From NCBI GenBank assembly GCA_965276825.1, contig OZ255630.1, positions 1 through 64,000 on the forward strand: a stretch of DNA of 64,000 nucleotides, in the 5' to 3' direction. This document shows positions 9,202 to 16,208 of this stretch, in pieces (within the stretch, counting starts at the first letter, position 1; each line of letters begins with the position of its first letter). This stretch comes from G965276765 sp965276825. Its GTDB lineage: Bacteria > Actinomycetota > Acidimicrobiia > Acidimicrobiales > Palsa-688. The notes beneath the pieces are model-generated. The model ran no database searches. It was not told where the DNA came from and saw only the letters and a program-made list of their open reading frames with translations. Both the position numbers and the translations under genes were made by a program.

Positions 9202-9717
9202 ACGTGATGACGAGAGCGAGCACCCCGACCGCCAAGGTAACCAGGAGGCGAGGTCTGTCCAATTGGTAACCAGGAGGCGAGGTCTGCGAGTTGATCCCGG
9301 TCGCCCAGGTGACGGTGATCATCGCCATCACCATGTCGCCGAAGAGAGCGAGTCCGGCGAGGCGCGAGGCGAGGCGATCACGCCGCCGAGGACGGCGAAC
9401 AACAACGCAAGCGCTATCCCGCCGCCGAGCTCGATCACGCCGCCGAGGACGGCGAACAACCCCCCGGGATGGAGATGGGCAGTGTGGGAGAAGAACAGGG
9501 CGGTCCGGTGTAGTCCCGGTAGTCCCGGTCCGTTGAACCACCCGAAGAGCTTTGCGCCGCCGTAGTAGATGAAGATCCACGCAAGTGCGATGCGCACGCC
9601 GATTAGGGCGAGATCGCTTGGGAGAGCGGTGGGGCGAGTGCTGAGCACGGTCGACACGGTCGACAACAATGCTCGACCGCGGCGCGGCTGCGTGGCCAGC
9701 GGAGCGGTCACCATCAC
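9122..9717 (-). pseudogene. DoxX-family membrane protein, frameshifted
   Basis: The N-terminal two thirds (from 9717) read as DoxX: ALAWIFIYYGGAKLFGWF, then SHTAHLHPGGLFAVLGGV. In this frame the protein stops at 9328. The expected C-terminal part (LAGLALFGDMVMAMITVTWA, then a hydrophobic segment and GAGRFSVDAL) is in a different frame ending at 9122. The frame break coincides with a 28-bp direct repeat (9376-9403 and 9433-9460) that duplicates the FAVLGGVI codons. Further small direct repeats occur at 9236-9257/9265-9286 and as 9-bp doublets near 9510 and 9645. The start overlaps the upstream hydroxylase stop by 4 nt. DoxX proteins are four-helix membrane proteins of the DoxX/SURF4 group. Assembly error cannot be excluded. 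Confidence 0.75.
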
Positions 9718-10931
9718 GCCACCACGCGTTCTGCGCCAGCGCCGGGCCCAGTCGAGTCCACTCGAGGCGCTGAGGCTCGCGAGACTCGATCCCTTGCTTG
9801 CTCAGGTCGATGATTCTCTTCTCGAATTGGGAGCGGGTCGGCAAGGTCGATCATCGGGCGGAACGGGGCGATGAGCTGAGCGGCAAAGACCGAGAGATGA
9901 CGCGGTCGCGCGCTTGCCTGTTCGACGATCAGCGGTCGGCCCGGCAGCCCAGTGTCGATCCTGATCGTCGCTTCCGTCGGAAACACCGCCCGGTGGAAGA
10001 GCTGGTCCCAGATCGTCAGCGCGAAGCCGAGGTTGACATCCTGAGGTCCGTCCAGCTGGTGGTGGATGCGATGAAAGTTCGGGCTGACGACGATCCGTCC
10101 CAGAGGCCCGAACCCCAGGTTCGTGTTCGAGTGGGCGAACGCCACAATGCTCGCGTAAATGACGAGTAGAGTCGTTGAGAACGCACCATTCGCGAGAAGC
10201 ACGATGCCGGGGATAAGCGCGATGAGATATGAGACATGGATGAGGGGGTGTGTGCGAAAGACCGTAAGGACGCTCATGTCCTCTTGGGAGTGGTGAAGCT
10301 CGTGGAAGCGCCAGAGCACGCGGACACGGTGGTTGGCGAGATGGGCGAACCAATTGCACCCGTCCATGGCCACGAAGATCACAGCGATCGCCCCCCAACG
10401 CGGCAACGTGCCGATTCTCGGCAGCACGATCCACGGGAGTGCCTTGCGAACGATCTCGGAGAAGGAGAGGGTGAGCGCCGTCACCAGTGGAACGACGAGG
10501 GTCGCGTTCAAGATCGCGAAAAGTACGTCATGGCGGTGACCGCGGGCGACGAGCGGTCGTCGTTGTGCTGGCCGCAGCCGCTCCGCCACGAGAAAGACGG
10601 CGATGATCACAAGGGTCGCCGGACCGCTCACTATGACCCGGAGACTTGACATGGAGGCGATGAAGCCTGCGCCCCCGAAGCGGCCATACCAAGCGATCCC
10701 GACGAGGACGGCGGCGAGGGCCGCGACCGAGCACGCCGGCAAGTACAGGCGCGACGACAACGCGTGCCGCCACCGGGTCGTTCCCCGACTTCGCCCTCTC
10801 ACCGGTGCCAGGGCAGAAGAGGGGCCGGACGCAGCGACAACCGTCACAGCGACGTCTCCGTCCATAGCTCGAGCGCTCACAGATCGATGCACTGGACGTC
10901 CCTCCGGAGATAGTTGTTCGCCGTCATGCAT
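9714..10931 (-). CDS. Fatty acid hydroxylase / sterol desaturase family protein
   Basis: Di-iron membrane oxygenase of the ERG3/SCS7 superfamily, which hydroxylates or desaturates lipids using O2. The eight-histidine signature is visible: HLANH (about residues 193-197), FHELHHS about 14 residues later, and FHRIHHQ near residue 288. Three or four hydrophobic segments surround these boxes (LVGIAW, LVIIAVFLVAE, ALIPGIVLLANG). The 405-residue length includes an N-terminal extension of about 50 residues and a polar tail. The start at ATG 10931 has no obvious ribosome binding site; ATG 10865 is an alternative. The doxX gene overlaps its stop by 4 nt, so they form an operon. Confidence 0.88.
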   Translation of the reverse strand: MHDGEQLSPEGRPVHRSVSARAMDGDVAVTVVAASGPSSALAPVRGRSRGTTRWRHALSSRLYLPACSVAALAAVLVGIAWYGRFGGAGFIASMSSLRVIVSGPATLVIIAVFLVAERLRPAQRRPLVARGHRHDVLFAILNATLVVPLVTALTLSFSEIVRKALPWIVLPRIGTLPRWGAIAVIFVAMDGCNWFAHLANHRVRVLWRFHELHHSQEDMSVLTVFRTHPLIHVSYLIALIPGIVLLANGAFSTTLLVIYASIVAFAHSNTNLGFGPLGRIVVSPNFHRIHHQLDGPQDVNLGFALTIWDQLFHRAVFPTEATIRIDTGLPGRPLIVEQASARPRHLSVFAAQLIAPFRPMIDLADPLPIREENHRPEQARDRVSRASAPRVDSTGPGAGAERVVA

Positions 10932-10993
10932 GGCCTACGTCGAAGGCGGCCGGATAGATCACTGCGCGACAGCTTTCCTGGCACGGCGACCGA

Positions 10994-11106
10994 TCAGGTG
11001 TCACGCCGAAACCCGTGCGCTCGCAAGGACGGGGTGCCGAACGCCATCTCGGGCAGGTCGTCTCGGATCACTTCACACTCATCGGGTCTTCGATGTAGCC
11101 GCTCAT
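10994..11106 (-). pseudogene. Decayed anti-sigma factor start (partner of ECF sigma 2)
   Basis: An ATG at 11106 overlaps the sigma factor stop by 4 nt, the usual arrangement for a sigma/anti-sigma pair. It encodes only 12 residues before a stop. A shifted frame from about 11080 reads CEVIRDDLPEMAFGT, which resembles the conserved N-terminal helix of zinc-type anti-sigma factors (C-E-x-x-R-x-x-L-P-x-x-A-x-G). That frame ends at 10994. No HxxxCxxC zinc motif or membrane segment follows. I infer a truncated and frameshifted anti-sigma gene. Confidence 0.5.
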
Positions 11107-11684
11107 TGGGCCTCGATCTCCAGCGCTTCTCGGAGGCGTGCCATTCCCAAGCGGATCCGCCCCTTCGCCGTGCCGAGCGGTATTGCCTCGGCACGGGCAA
11201 TCTCGGTTGCGGTCCGTCCGTACATGGCGGCCAGCAGCACAGCGCGACGCTGACCCATCGGCAGGTCTGCCAGCGCGCCCCGAACCCGAAAGAGCGCATC
11301 GTCGGCGGTGGCGACGTCTTCTGGTAGGCGCTCAACGCTCACCAACCCGAGGAACCCATGGTCTCCCGGATCGGTTGGGGTATCGCGGCGGACCCGCAGG
11401 GCATCGATCGCCAAGTTGCGTGTGATGGTGAGCGCCCAAGCGCACACCGAGCCACGCCGGGAGTCAAACATCCCCGCATGTCGGAAGATCCGGATGAGGG
11501 CCTCTTGAGCGATGTCCTCGGCCAGCATCGCATCGCCAACGATCCCGATCGCAAGCCCGAAGAATCGGTGCTGGTAGCGGCGGACAAAGGCACGGGCGGC
11601 TCGGTCGTCAGCGGCCGCCATGCCCGCAAGCAGCGCCTCGTCCGAAACGTCCTCCTCGGATCGGTCACTGTCTCTGCTCGTCAC
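11103..11684 (-). CDS. ECF RNA polymerase sigma factor (second of two)
   Basis: A 193-residue sigma-70 family ECF factor. Region 2 is visible in ALLAGMAAADDRAARAFVRR to IFRHAGMFDSRRG, with AEDIAQEALIRIF as the region 2.2-2.3 core. Region 4 contains ALADLPMGQRRAVLLAAMYG and the helix-turn-helix EIARAEAIPLGTAKGRIRLG. The GTG start at 11684 overlaps the preceding gene's TAG by one base (TAGTG), so translation is coupled. Its own anti-sigma partner gene is reduced to a stub, so control may depend on other proteins or be constitutive. Closest in style to SigK/SigL-like factors controlling envelope or redox genes. Confidence 0.9.
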   Translation of the reverse strand: MTSRDSDRSEEDVSDEALLAGMAAADDRAARAFVRRYQHRFFGLAIGIVGDAMLAEDIAQEALIRIFRHAGMFDSRRGSVCAWALTITRNLAIDALRVRRDTPTDPGDHGFLGLVSVERLPEDVATADDALFRVRGALADLPMGQRRAVLLAAMYGRTATEIARAEAIPLGTAKGRIRLGMARLREALEIEAQ

Positions 11685-12070
11685 TAGGGGCGCGGGAGGA
11701 GCCCGAGGGGCCCGGGGATCAGCCACGGGGCTCGATTCCGGACGAGGGTGGCGAGCCCGGTGTCGATCAGGGTCACGGCTGGCACAACGGCCACGAGGTA
11801 GACGGCGTCATGGATGGGCCCCGGGCGTCCCAGCGACGGCGTTGCGCGGGCACCCACCGTGCGGGGAGGCACACCCCCGCAGTGAAGGCCGCCACGACCG
11901 GGCCCACGGTCTGGCCCATGGTCCCCCGAGGGTGGCCGCCGCCAGGGCGTGGTCGGCGACCAGGTCACGGGGCCCGAGGGCGCCGAGGCCTGCGGATGCG
12001 AGGCCAGCAGGACCGTCGCGCGGGCGACCCGGCGGACGGCTCTCGCGCCCGGTACCGGGATGGCGGTCAC
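11684..12070 (-). pseudogene. Coupled membrane protein with scrambled frame
   Basis: GTG 12070 overlaps the anti-sigma stop by 4 nt and the TAG at 11684-11686 overlaps the next sigma start by 1 nt, so a gene clearly belongs here. In the single open frame (128 residues) only the two ends look protein-like: AVRRVARATVLLAS at the start and AVYLVAVVPAVTLIDTGLA at the end. The middle makes sense only in the other two frames, which give LASAGLGALGPRDLVADHAL and then TVGPVVAAFTAGVCLPARWV. I infer a three-helix membrane protein in which compensating indels restored the outer frame. Function unknown. Confidence 0.5.
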
Positions 12071-12753
12071 CCGAGGCGGGCCGCGGCCACCACCCGGTGG
12101 AAGGTATCCACGACCTGGGCGGAGACGATGGGTGACGGCGTGGCGGGAAGCTTGGCGCCCCACGAGCCCCGCCCCTCGGTGAGGGTGAAGGAGCCGACCA
12201 CGACCGTCCGGCCGTCGGCCTCCCGGACCTGGCACGTCACGGGGCCGTCGGCGGGCGCCTGGTCGACCTGCATGTAGATGATGCCGGGGTTCCCGCTGTA
12301 GCTGAGGACCTCGCCGACGTGCCGATGCCCGCTGACCAACGCGGTCTCGACGGGATGGTCGCCGCCGGATTCGGCCTGGTGCCCGACGGCGTAGCCGCCG
12401 AGGGCCACGGCGGCGGCGATGGCCGCGGCCACCGGCATGGCCACGAGGGACCTCCGGTTATGCCGGCCCGGCCGGTCGGCGGCCACCGGCATGGCCAGGA
12501 GGGACCTCCGGTGATGCCGGCTCGGCCGGTCGGCGGCCACCCTGGCCATCACCCGGGACTCGAAGCCGACGGGCGGTTCGACCTCGGGGGTAGCCGCCAC
12601 GAGGCGGTCCACCACCTCGGTGTACGCGGCCAACTCCCGGCGGCAGTCCGAGCACACGTCGAGGTGGGCCAGGGCCTCGGCCCGCTCTCGGCCCTCGAGG
12701 GTGCCGAGGGACAGCTCGGCCATTCGGGCCGGATCGCAGTTCGTGACGGTCAC
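12067..12753 (-). CDS. Zinc-finger anti-sigma factor (RskA-like)
   Basis: Holds its cognate ECF sigma factor at the membrane until a signal releases it. GTG 12753 overlaps the sigma stop by 4 nt. The 228-residue protein has an N-terminal zinc-associated domain with HLDVCSDC (HxxxCxxC, about residues 31-38), a membrane segment AAAIAAAVALGGYAVG near residue 110, and an extracytoplasmic C-terminal domain (ETALVSGHRHVGEVLSYSG to GSFTLTEGRGSWGAKLP) resembling the RskA sensor domain. Just before the membrane segment, an 18-residue stretch is duplicated almost exactly by a 54-bp tandem repeat. This lengthens the cytoplasmic linker. The next cistron overlaps its stop by 4 nt. Confidence 0.88.
   Translation of the reverse strand: MTVTNCDPARMAELSLGTLEGRERAEALAHLDVCSDCRRELAAYTEVVDRLVAATPEVEPPVGFESRVMARVAADRPSRHHRRSLLAMPVAADRPGRHNRRSLVAMPVAAAIAAAVALGGYAVGHQAESGGDHPVETALVSGHRHVGEVLSYSGNPGIIYMQVDQAPADGPVTCQVREADGRTVVVGSFTLTEGRGSWGAKLPATPSPIVSAQVVDTFHRVVAAARLG
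12427..12534. repeat. 54-bp tandem duplication inside the anti-sigma gene
   Basis: Bases 12427-12480 are repeated at 12481-12534 with only a few substitutions. The repeat is in frame and encodes two copies of an 18-residue unit with ADRP, RRSL and AMPVA just ahead of the membrane helix. Confidence 0.9.
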
Positions 12754-13391
12754 GGGGTGCTCCCAGGGTCGAGGGCGGCGCGGAGGCGCTGCATGGCGGT
12801 GCGGATCCGGGTCTTGGCGGTCCCGAGGGGGATCTGCTCGGCGGTAGCGACCTCGCTCGCCGAGAGGCCGCCGATCCCGGCGAGGACGATCGCCCGGGCC
12901 TGCTCGGAGGGAAGGGTGCGAATCGCGGCCCACAGCTCCTCGGAGGACTCACCGAGGAGGGTTCGGTGCTCGGGGCCATCCCCGATCGGCGCCATGAGCC
13001 CCGCCCGGAGGTCGGCGGGGTCCACCGACATCGGCCGGCGGACCCGGCCGACGTCGATGGCGATGTTCCGGGTGATGGTGGCCAACCAGGTGCCGACCGG
13101 ACCCCGACGCACGTCGAAGGTGTCCGCCCGCTGCCACGCCCGTTCGAATGCTTCCTGGGCGACTTCTTCGGCGACCGAGTGGGTGCCGGTGATGGCGAGG
13201 GCGACACCGTAGACCCGCCGCTGGAAGCGGCGGACGAACGCCAAGGCGAGGGCGTCGTCCCCGCCGGCGAACCCGGCGAGCAGGGTGTCGTCGGCGAGGT
13301 CGTCGGTCGCCGGCCCGATGCGGCGCAGGCTCTGCCCACCACCCGGGGTCCGGTTGCGCTTGGCCGGAGCCAACAGCTTCATGGTCCTCAA
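12750..13391 (-). CDS. ECF RNA polymerase sigma factor (first of two)
   Basis: Sigma factor of about 210 residues. Region 2: DDTLLAGFAGGDDALALAFV through HSVAEEVAQEAFERAWQRAD. Region 4: AIRTLPSEQARAIVLAGIGG and the recognition helix-turn-helix VATAEQIPLGTAKTRIRTAM. It is paired with a zinc-type anti-sigma gene overlapping its stop (GTGA). The start could be TTG 13391, two bases from the preceding gene's stop, or ATG 13382 with GAGGA very close upstream. It resembles SigK-like factors whose RskA-type partner senses redox or envelope state. It sits in a seven-cistron run beginning with a small lipoprotein at 14056. Confidence 0.9.
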   Translation of the reverse strand: MRTMKLLAPAKRNRTPGGGQSLRRIGPATDDLADDTLLAGFAGGDDALALAFVRRFQRRVYGVALAITGTHSVAEEVAQEAFERAWQRADTFDVRRGPVGTWLATITRNIAIDVGRVRRPMSVDPADLRAGLMAPIGDGPEHRTLLGESSEELWAAIRTLPSEQARAIVLAGIGGLSASEVATAEQIPLGTAKTRIRTAMQRLRAALDPGSTP

Positions 13392-13392
13392 C

Positions 13393-13848
13393 TCAACGGA
13401 CTGGCACGGTGGTCCGCCGGACCACGGCGCTCGTCGAGCGACGGAACCGGTTGTGGGCGAGGAGGACCAGAAGCGCAGACACCGCGATGCCCGCCGCCTC
13501 CACGGCGATCGCCGAGGCGATGTGGGGCGCCTGCCATGATGCGTGGAAGCCGAACAGGCCGTGCCCGATGGCGACGAACAACGCCACGAGGGTACCGGCG
13601 TTGAACAGGGCGTTGAGCGAGGCTATGCCGGCCAGCAGCCGACGAGGGGTGACGAGGACGGCGGCGGCGAGGGCGAACCCGCCGATCACGTTGAGGAGGA
13701 AGAGCGGGCCGACGATCGAAGCGTGGCGGACCCCGTCCTGCCACAGGACGAGGTGGATGACGCCCATGGCCACGCTCAGGCCGGCCGCCGCCACCCGGAG
13801 GGTGACCTCGGCGGCGAGGATCCGGCGGTGTGCGGCATCAGTAGCCAA
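13393..13848 (-). CDS. Four-helix membrane protein upstream of ECF sigma 1
   Basis: A 151-residue protein starting at TTG 13848, chosen because GGGAGG lies about 8 nt upstream and the start sits inside the end of the preceding small gene. Four hydrophobic helices are visible: VAAAGLSVAMGVIHLVLW, IVGPLFLLNVIGGFALAAAV, LFNAGTLVALFVAIGHGLFG, and IAVEAAGIAVSALLVLLA. The tail is basic. It ends 1 bp before the sigma start, so it is co-translated with the sigma factor. No enzyme motif was recognised. It may be an operon-specific membrane partner of the sigma/anti-sigma pair. Confidence 0.75.
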   Translation of the reverse strand: MATDAAHRRILAAEVTLRVAAAGLSVAMGVIHLVLWQDGVRHASIVGPLFLLNVIGGFALAAAVLVTPRRLLAGIASLNALFNAGTLVALFVAIGHGLFGFHASWQAPHIASAIAVEAAGIAVSALLVLLAHNRFRRSTSAVVRRTTVPVR

Positions 13849-14056
13849 CGCTGCCACCTCCCGAGGTGCCGGTGGGCTGCGACGGGCTGCTGGGGCCGTG
13901 ATGGGGGGTCGCGGCGACGGAGCCACAAGCCCCGGCGGCGAGGGCCACGCCGTCGACCGTCATCACCGCGGCGAGGTTCCCGCGGCGGTGGGCGACGAAC
14001 TGGCGGATGGGACCGGGTCCGGGCCCGGTCGGAGATGGTGCGTCGGTTCGGATCAT
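13838..14056 (-). CDS. Small secreted or lipid-anchored protein, first cistron of the sigma operon
   Basis: A 72-residue product with GAGGAG six bases before ATG 14056. A polar N-terminus is followed by a hydrophobic stretch AAVMTVDGVALAAGACGS that could act as a signal with cysteine at about residue 44, then a His/Ser/Pro/Gly-rich tail. The stop overlaps the next gene by 11 nt. Its position at the head of the two-sigma operon suggests an envelope role. Function unknown. Confidence 0.55.
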   Translation of the reverse strand: MIRTDAPSPTGPGPGPIRQFVAHRRGNLAAVMTVDGVALAAGACGSVAATPHHGPSSPSQPTGTSGGGSVGY

Positions 14057-14269
14057 CAGGGCTCCTCGAGTTTCGGGTGGCTACACAACGACCTACGAGC
14101 CGGGCGTCCGATCGGATTGGGCGTTCCGACAAATAACCCCCGGCCTCCTCCGTTTGGCTGACGGTGACAAGGTCGAGGCTCACAACCTGTGCGGACAGGT
14201 GGTGGAGTGTCCGATCGAGGAGATGAACCGTCCCGGCAGCGAAGTGGCCCTGCGCAAGCGCTTGCTGTG

Positions 14270-14358
14270 GCCGCCCACACCGCCACCGGCCGTCCCCGCG
14301 ACGCCATGACCAGCGAAGCGAACGTCGTCTTGTCCGGTAACTCACCGAGGAAGACCAA
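14270..14358 (-). pseudogene. Fragment of a GDT1/UPF0016-type cation transporter
   Basis: About 24 residues read VFLGELPDKTTFASLVMASR and then a VAVWAA-like stretch, matching the first conserved E-x-x-D-K-T motif of the GDT1 (TMEM165) manganese/calcium transporter family. The reading decays after about 30 residues. Upstream it abuts the reverse-transcriptase fragment. It appears to be a remnant cut by the mobile-element insertion. Confidence 0.5.
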
Positions 14359-14535
14359 CGGAAAGACCGTTGCGGGCCAGGACGTATCGGCCTCAGGCCT
14401 TACGGCGAGTGTACATCCCCAAGTCGGGGGACCCGGCGGGTAAACCGTCGAGGCCCCTGTCGATACCCACCGTGGCCGATCGGGTGGTCACGGCGGCAGC
14501 GAAGATCGTCCTCGAACCTATCTTCGAGGCCGATT

Positions 14536-15193
14536 GTGTGCCACGAACGCTAGGAGGTGCGATGTAGAAGGTCGTGGTCTCTGATGCGATGCTGTGCCAG
14601 AGATGGAGGTAGGTCCTCCGGGGTCGCCCTGCAGGGGGAGGCCTCAAACCACCGCAAGCTGCGTCGGTCAAGAGCCGGGGTGGTGAGCGTTGCGGAAAAG
14701 GCGCCCCTTGAGGACGTCAGGTGTGAGCCAAGAAGGCGAGCGAGAGCGAACCGCTGATGACGTGTCGAAAGCGAATAGGTGGCATCAAAACCGGGGTCGA
14801 GTCTGTGCTCCGGGATGAGCGTGGGGGCTACCTGCCTACTGCCCACGTGGTGCCCGGCATGAAGGCGGCGCGAGCTTGGTTCGGGCTCTGGCACGGAACG
14901 TGGGAACCTGGCGCCCCGAGCGTGGCGGCCGGCCTCGGGTCTCATCCCGCGTGCTCCGGCGCATCAACGAGTACCTCGTCCGGTGGGCCATGGGCAAGTA
15001 CAAGCGACTCCGTCGACGCCCCACCAGGGCATGGAAGTGGTTGGCCAGCGTCGCAAGACGCTCACCCGGCCTCTTCGCCCACTGGGGTGCAGGCGCACGT
15101 CCCGAAGGCTGGGCAGTGGGAGCCGGATGAACGGAGACGCTCACGTCCGGTTCTGCGAGAGCCGGGGGGTGAGATTCCCCCCGGCCACTCACC
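14536..15193 (+). mobile_element. Group II intron nested in another intron's RT gene
   Basis: The element begins with GTGTG (group II 5' consensus GUGYG) and ends after domain VI at 15193, the only 3' end that rejoins the host frame. The final bases are CACC rather than the usual AY. It is 658 bp and carries domain-I-like sequence (14690-14860), then only the C-terminal maturase part of its own protein (about 14955-15127: INEYLVRWAMGKYKRLRR, AWKWLASVARRSPGLFAHW), then domains V and VI. Most of its reverse-transcriptase gene has been deleted, so it could move only with a maturase supplied in trans. The nesting makes it a twintron-like structure. Confidence 0.75.
15120..15153 (+). ncRNA. Group II intron domain V (catalytic hairpin)
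   Basis: A 34-nt hairpin beginning GAGCCGG and ending CCGGTTC, with an internal GGAGAC and CACG, matches the size and layout of group II intron domain V, the most conserved part of the ribozyme. A GC-rich domain VI hairpin (about 15158-15187, arms GCCGGGGGG and CCCCCCGGC) follows 4 nt later. Confidence 0.8.
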
Positions 15194-15326
15194 TCTTGCC
15201 GTCGAGTTTCGGCTTCCGCCCGAAGCGTTCCGCCCATCAAGGCCTCGAAGCTGTCCGTGTGGCAGCGAACCGGGTGGCCCTGTGGGTGCTCTGCCACGAG
15301 CGGCGCATCCCGCACCGCCGGGAGGC

Positions 15327-15857
15327 TCAGGTGCGCATGCCGAGGGGCACAGGCGGGACGTCGGCGACCGCCTCGGGCGGTGGGAGGGGGGTGCAGCCGG
15401 GGAGCTCACGGTTGGGGCGGAACACGACGGGGTTGCGGTGTCCGGGCCGGGCCGCAGAGGCGACCAGGAGCGCGTCGTAGCCCTCGTGGTGGAGGCTGTC
15501 GCCGAGGTCCTGGCAGGCGGCCCATTGCCGCTGGAGGGGGAGTGGCGGGGGTAGACCGACGCGAGCCAACCGGGCGTCGTCGTCGAGCAGCGCGACCCGG
15601 TCGAGGTCGATGCGCCAGCGCCACAGATCGCGGGGCAGGGCGCGGACGGGTGGGAGGCCGGTGCCGGCCAGGGCCCGGTACCACTCGGCCCAGGCGGTGG
15701 CGGGCTCGTCGGCGAAGTACCACGCTTCGGTCACGGCGCCGTGCTGCCAGCGGCCGTCGGCGGGGTCAGGCGGCTGGTAGATGGGGTCGGCGCCGTGGGG
15801 GATGTGGCGGACGAAGACGCCGTGGATGTCGCCGACGTCCACATCGAGGGGCGTCAC
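15327..15857 (-). CDS. RES-domain toxin of a RES/Xre pair
   Basis: A 176-residue protein of the RES type (NAD-degrading or ADP-ribosyl-transferring toxins such as MbcT). Recognisable features are a conserved early arginine (FVRHIPHG), a middle block with WYFADEPATAWAEWYR (the E-x-x-A-x-x-E/W region), and a C-terminal QDLGDSLHHEGYDALLVASA with NPVVFRPN. GTG 15857 directly follows the antitoxin stop (TAGGTG), so they are coupled. Expected effect: depletion of NAD+ when unbound by the antitoxin. Specificity is not proven from sequence. Confidence 0.8.
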   Translation of the reverse strand: MTPLDVDVGDIHGVFVRHIPHGADPIYQPPDPADGRWQHGAVTEAWYFADEPATAWAEWYRALAGTGLPPVRALPRDLWRWRIDLDRVALLDDDARLARVGLPPPLPLQRQWAACQDLGDSLHHEGYDALLVASAARPGHRNPVVFRPNRELPGCTPLPPPEAVADVPPVPLGMRT

Positions 15858-16208
15858 CTACGAGACAGGTGTGCCTTCGAGGGACGCGACGAGGCGCGAG
15901 ACGCTGCGGTAGTCGCCGGCCCGGATGGCATCGACGGGCCGACGGTCGTCGAGGCGCTCGACGGGCTTGATCAGCCAGACCGGGATGTAACTGGCGTCCA
16001 TGATTAGGGCGAGGCGCTCGACGAGGGCGGTGAGCTCCAGGGCGCGCGCCGCGTGTGCACCCGACGGGGTGCGCTGCCCTCGCCGCCATCGGCGGGCGCT
16101 GCTCGGGTCGCCGCCGGTCGCCGCGGCCAGGTGCGACGCGGTCAGGTGACCGAGCTGGCAAACGCGGGCGATCTCCTCGGCCAGGGAGAGCTGCGAGACG
16201 GTGGCCAT
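15858..16208 (-). CDS. Xre/MbcA-type antitoxin (DUF2384 family)
   Basis: A 116-residue antitoxin with an N-terminal helix-turn-helix-like region (LAEEIARVCQLGHLTASHLA, then GDPSSARRWRRGQRTPSG) and a C-terminal MbcA/ParS/Xre-type toxin-binding domain (ERLALIMDASYIPVWLIKP, then DAIRAGDYRSVSRLVASLEG). It neutralises the RES toxin encoded immediately downstream and probably represses the operon. ATG 16208 is preceded by a -10-like TAGCAT 6 nt upstream, so the transcript is probably leaderless. A degenerate copy of its last 20 codons exists at 25.1 kb. Confidence 0.8.
   Translation of the reverse strand: MATVSQLSLAEEIARVCQLGHLTASHLAAATGGDPSSARRWRRGQRTPSGAHAARALELTALVERLALIMDASYIPVWLIKPVERLDDRRPVDAIRAGDYRSVSRLVASLEGTPVS

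Larger units (their letters stand above)
14370..15266 (+). pseudogene. Group II intron reverse transcriptase fragment, split by a second intron
   Basis: The left part (14370-14535) reads RVYIPKSGDPAGKP, RPLSIPTVADRVV and KIVLEPIFEAD, which are conserved blocks of group II intron reverse transcriptases. The right part (15194-15266) continues with LPSSFGFRPKRSAHQGLEAV, the next conserved block. If bases 14536-15193 are removed, codons join in frame as E-A-D-F-L-P-S-S-F-G-F-R-P, exactly as in the family. Only about 80 residues of the enzyme remain; the start and the catalytic YADD region are missing. This is a dead outer element serving as host for the inner intron. Confidence 0.8.

Noticed and set aside
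9122..9844. A 240-codon minus-strand open frame treated as a separate gene
   Set aside because: Its first part overlaps the hydroxylase 3' end in a meaningless frame. Only its end is protein-like, and that end is the displaced C-terminus of DoxX.
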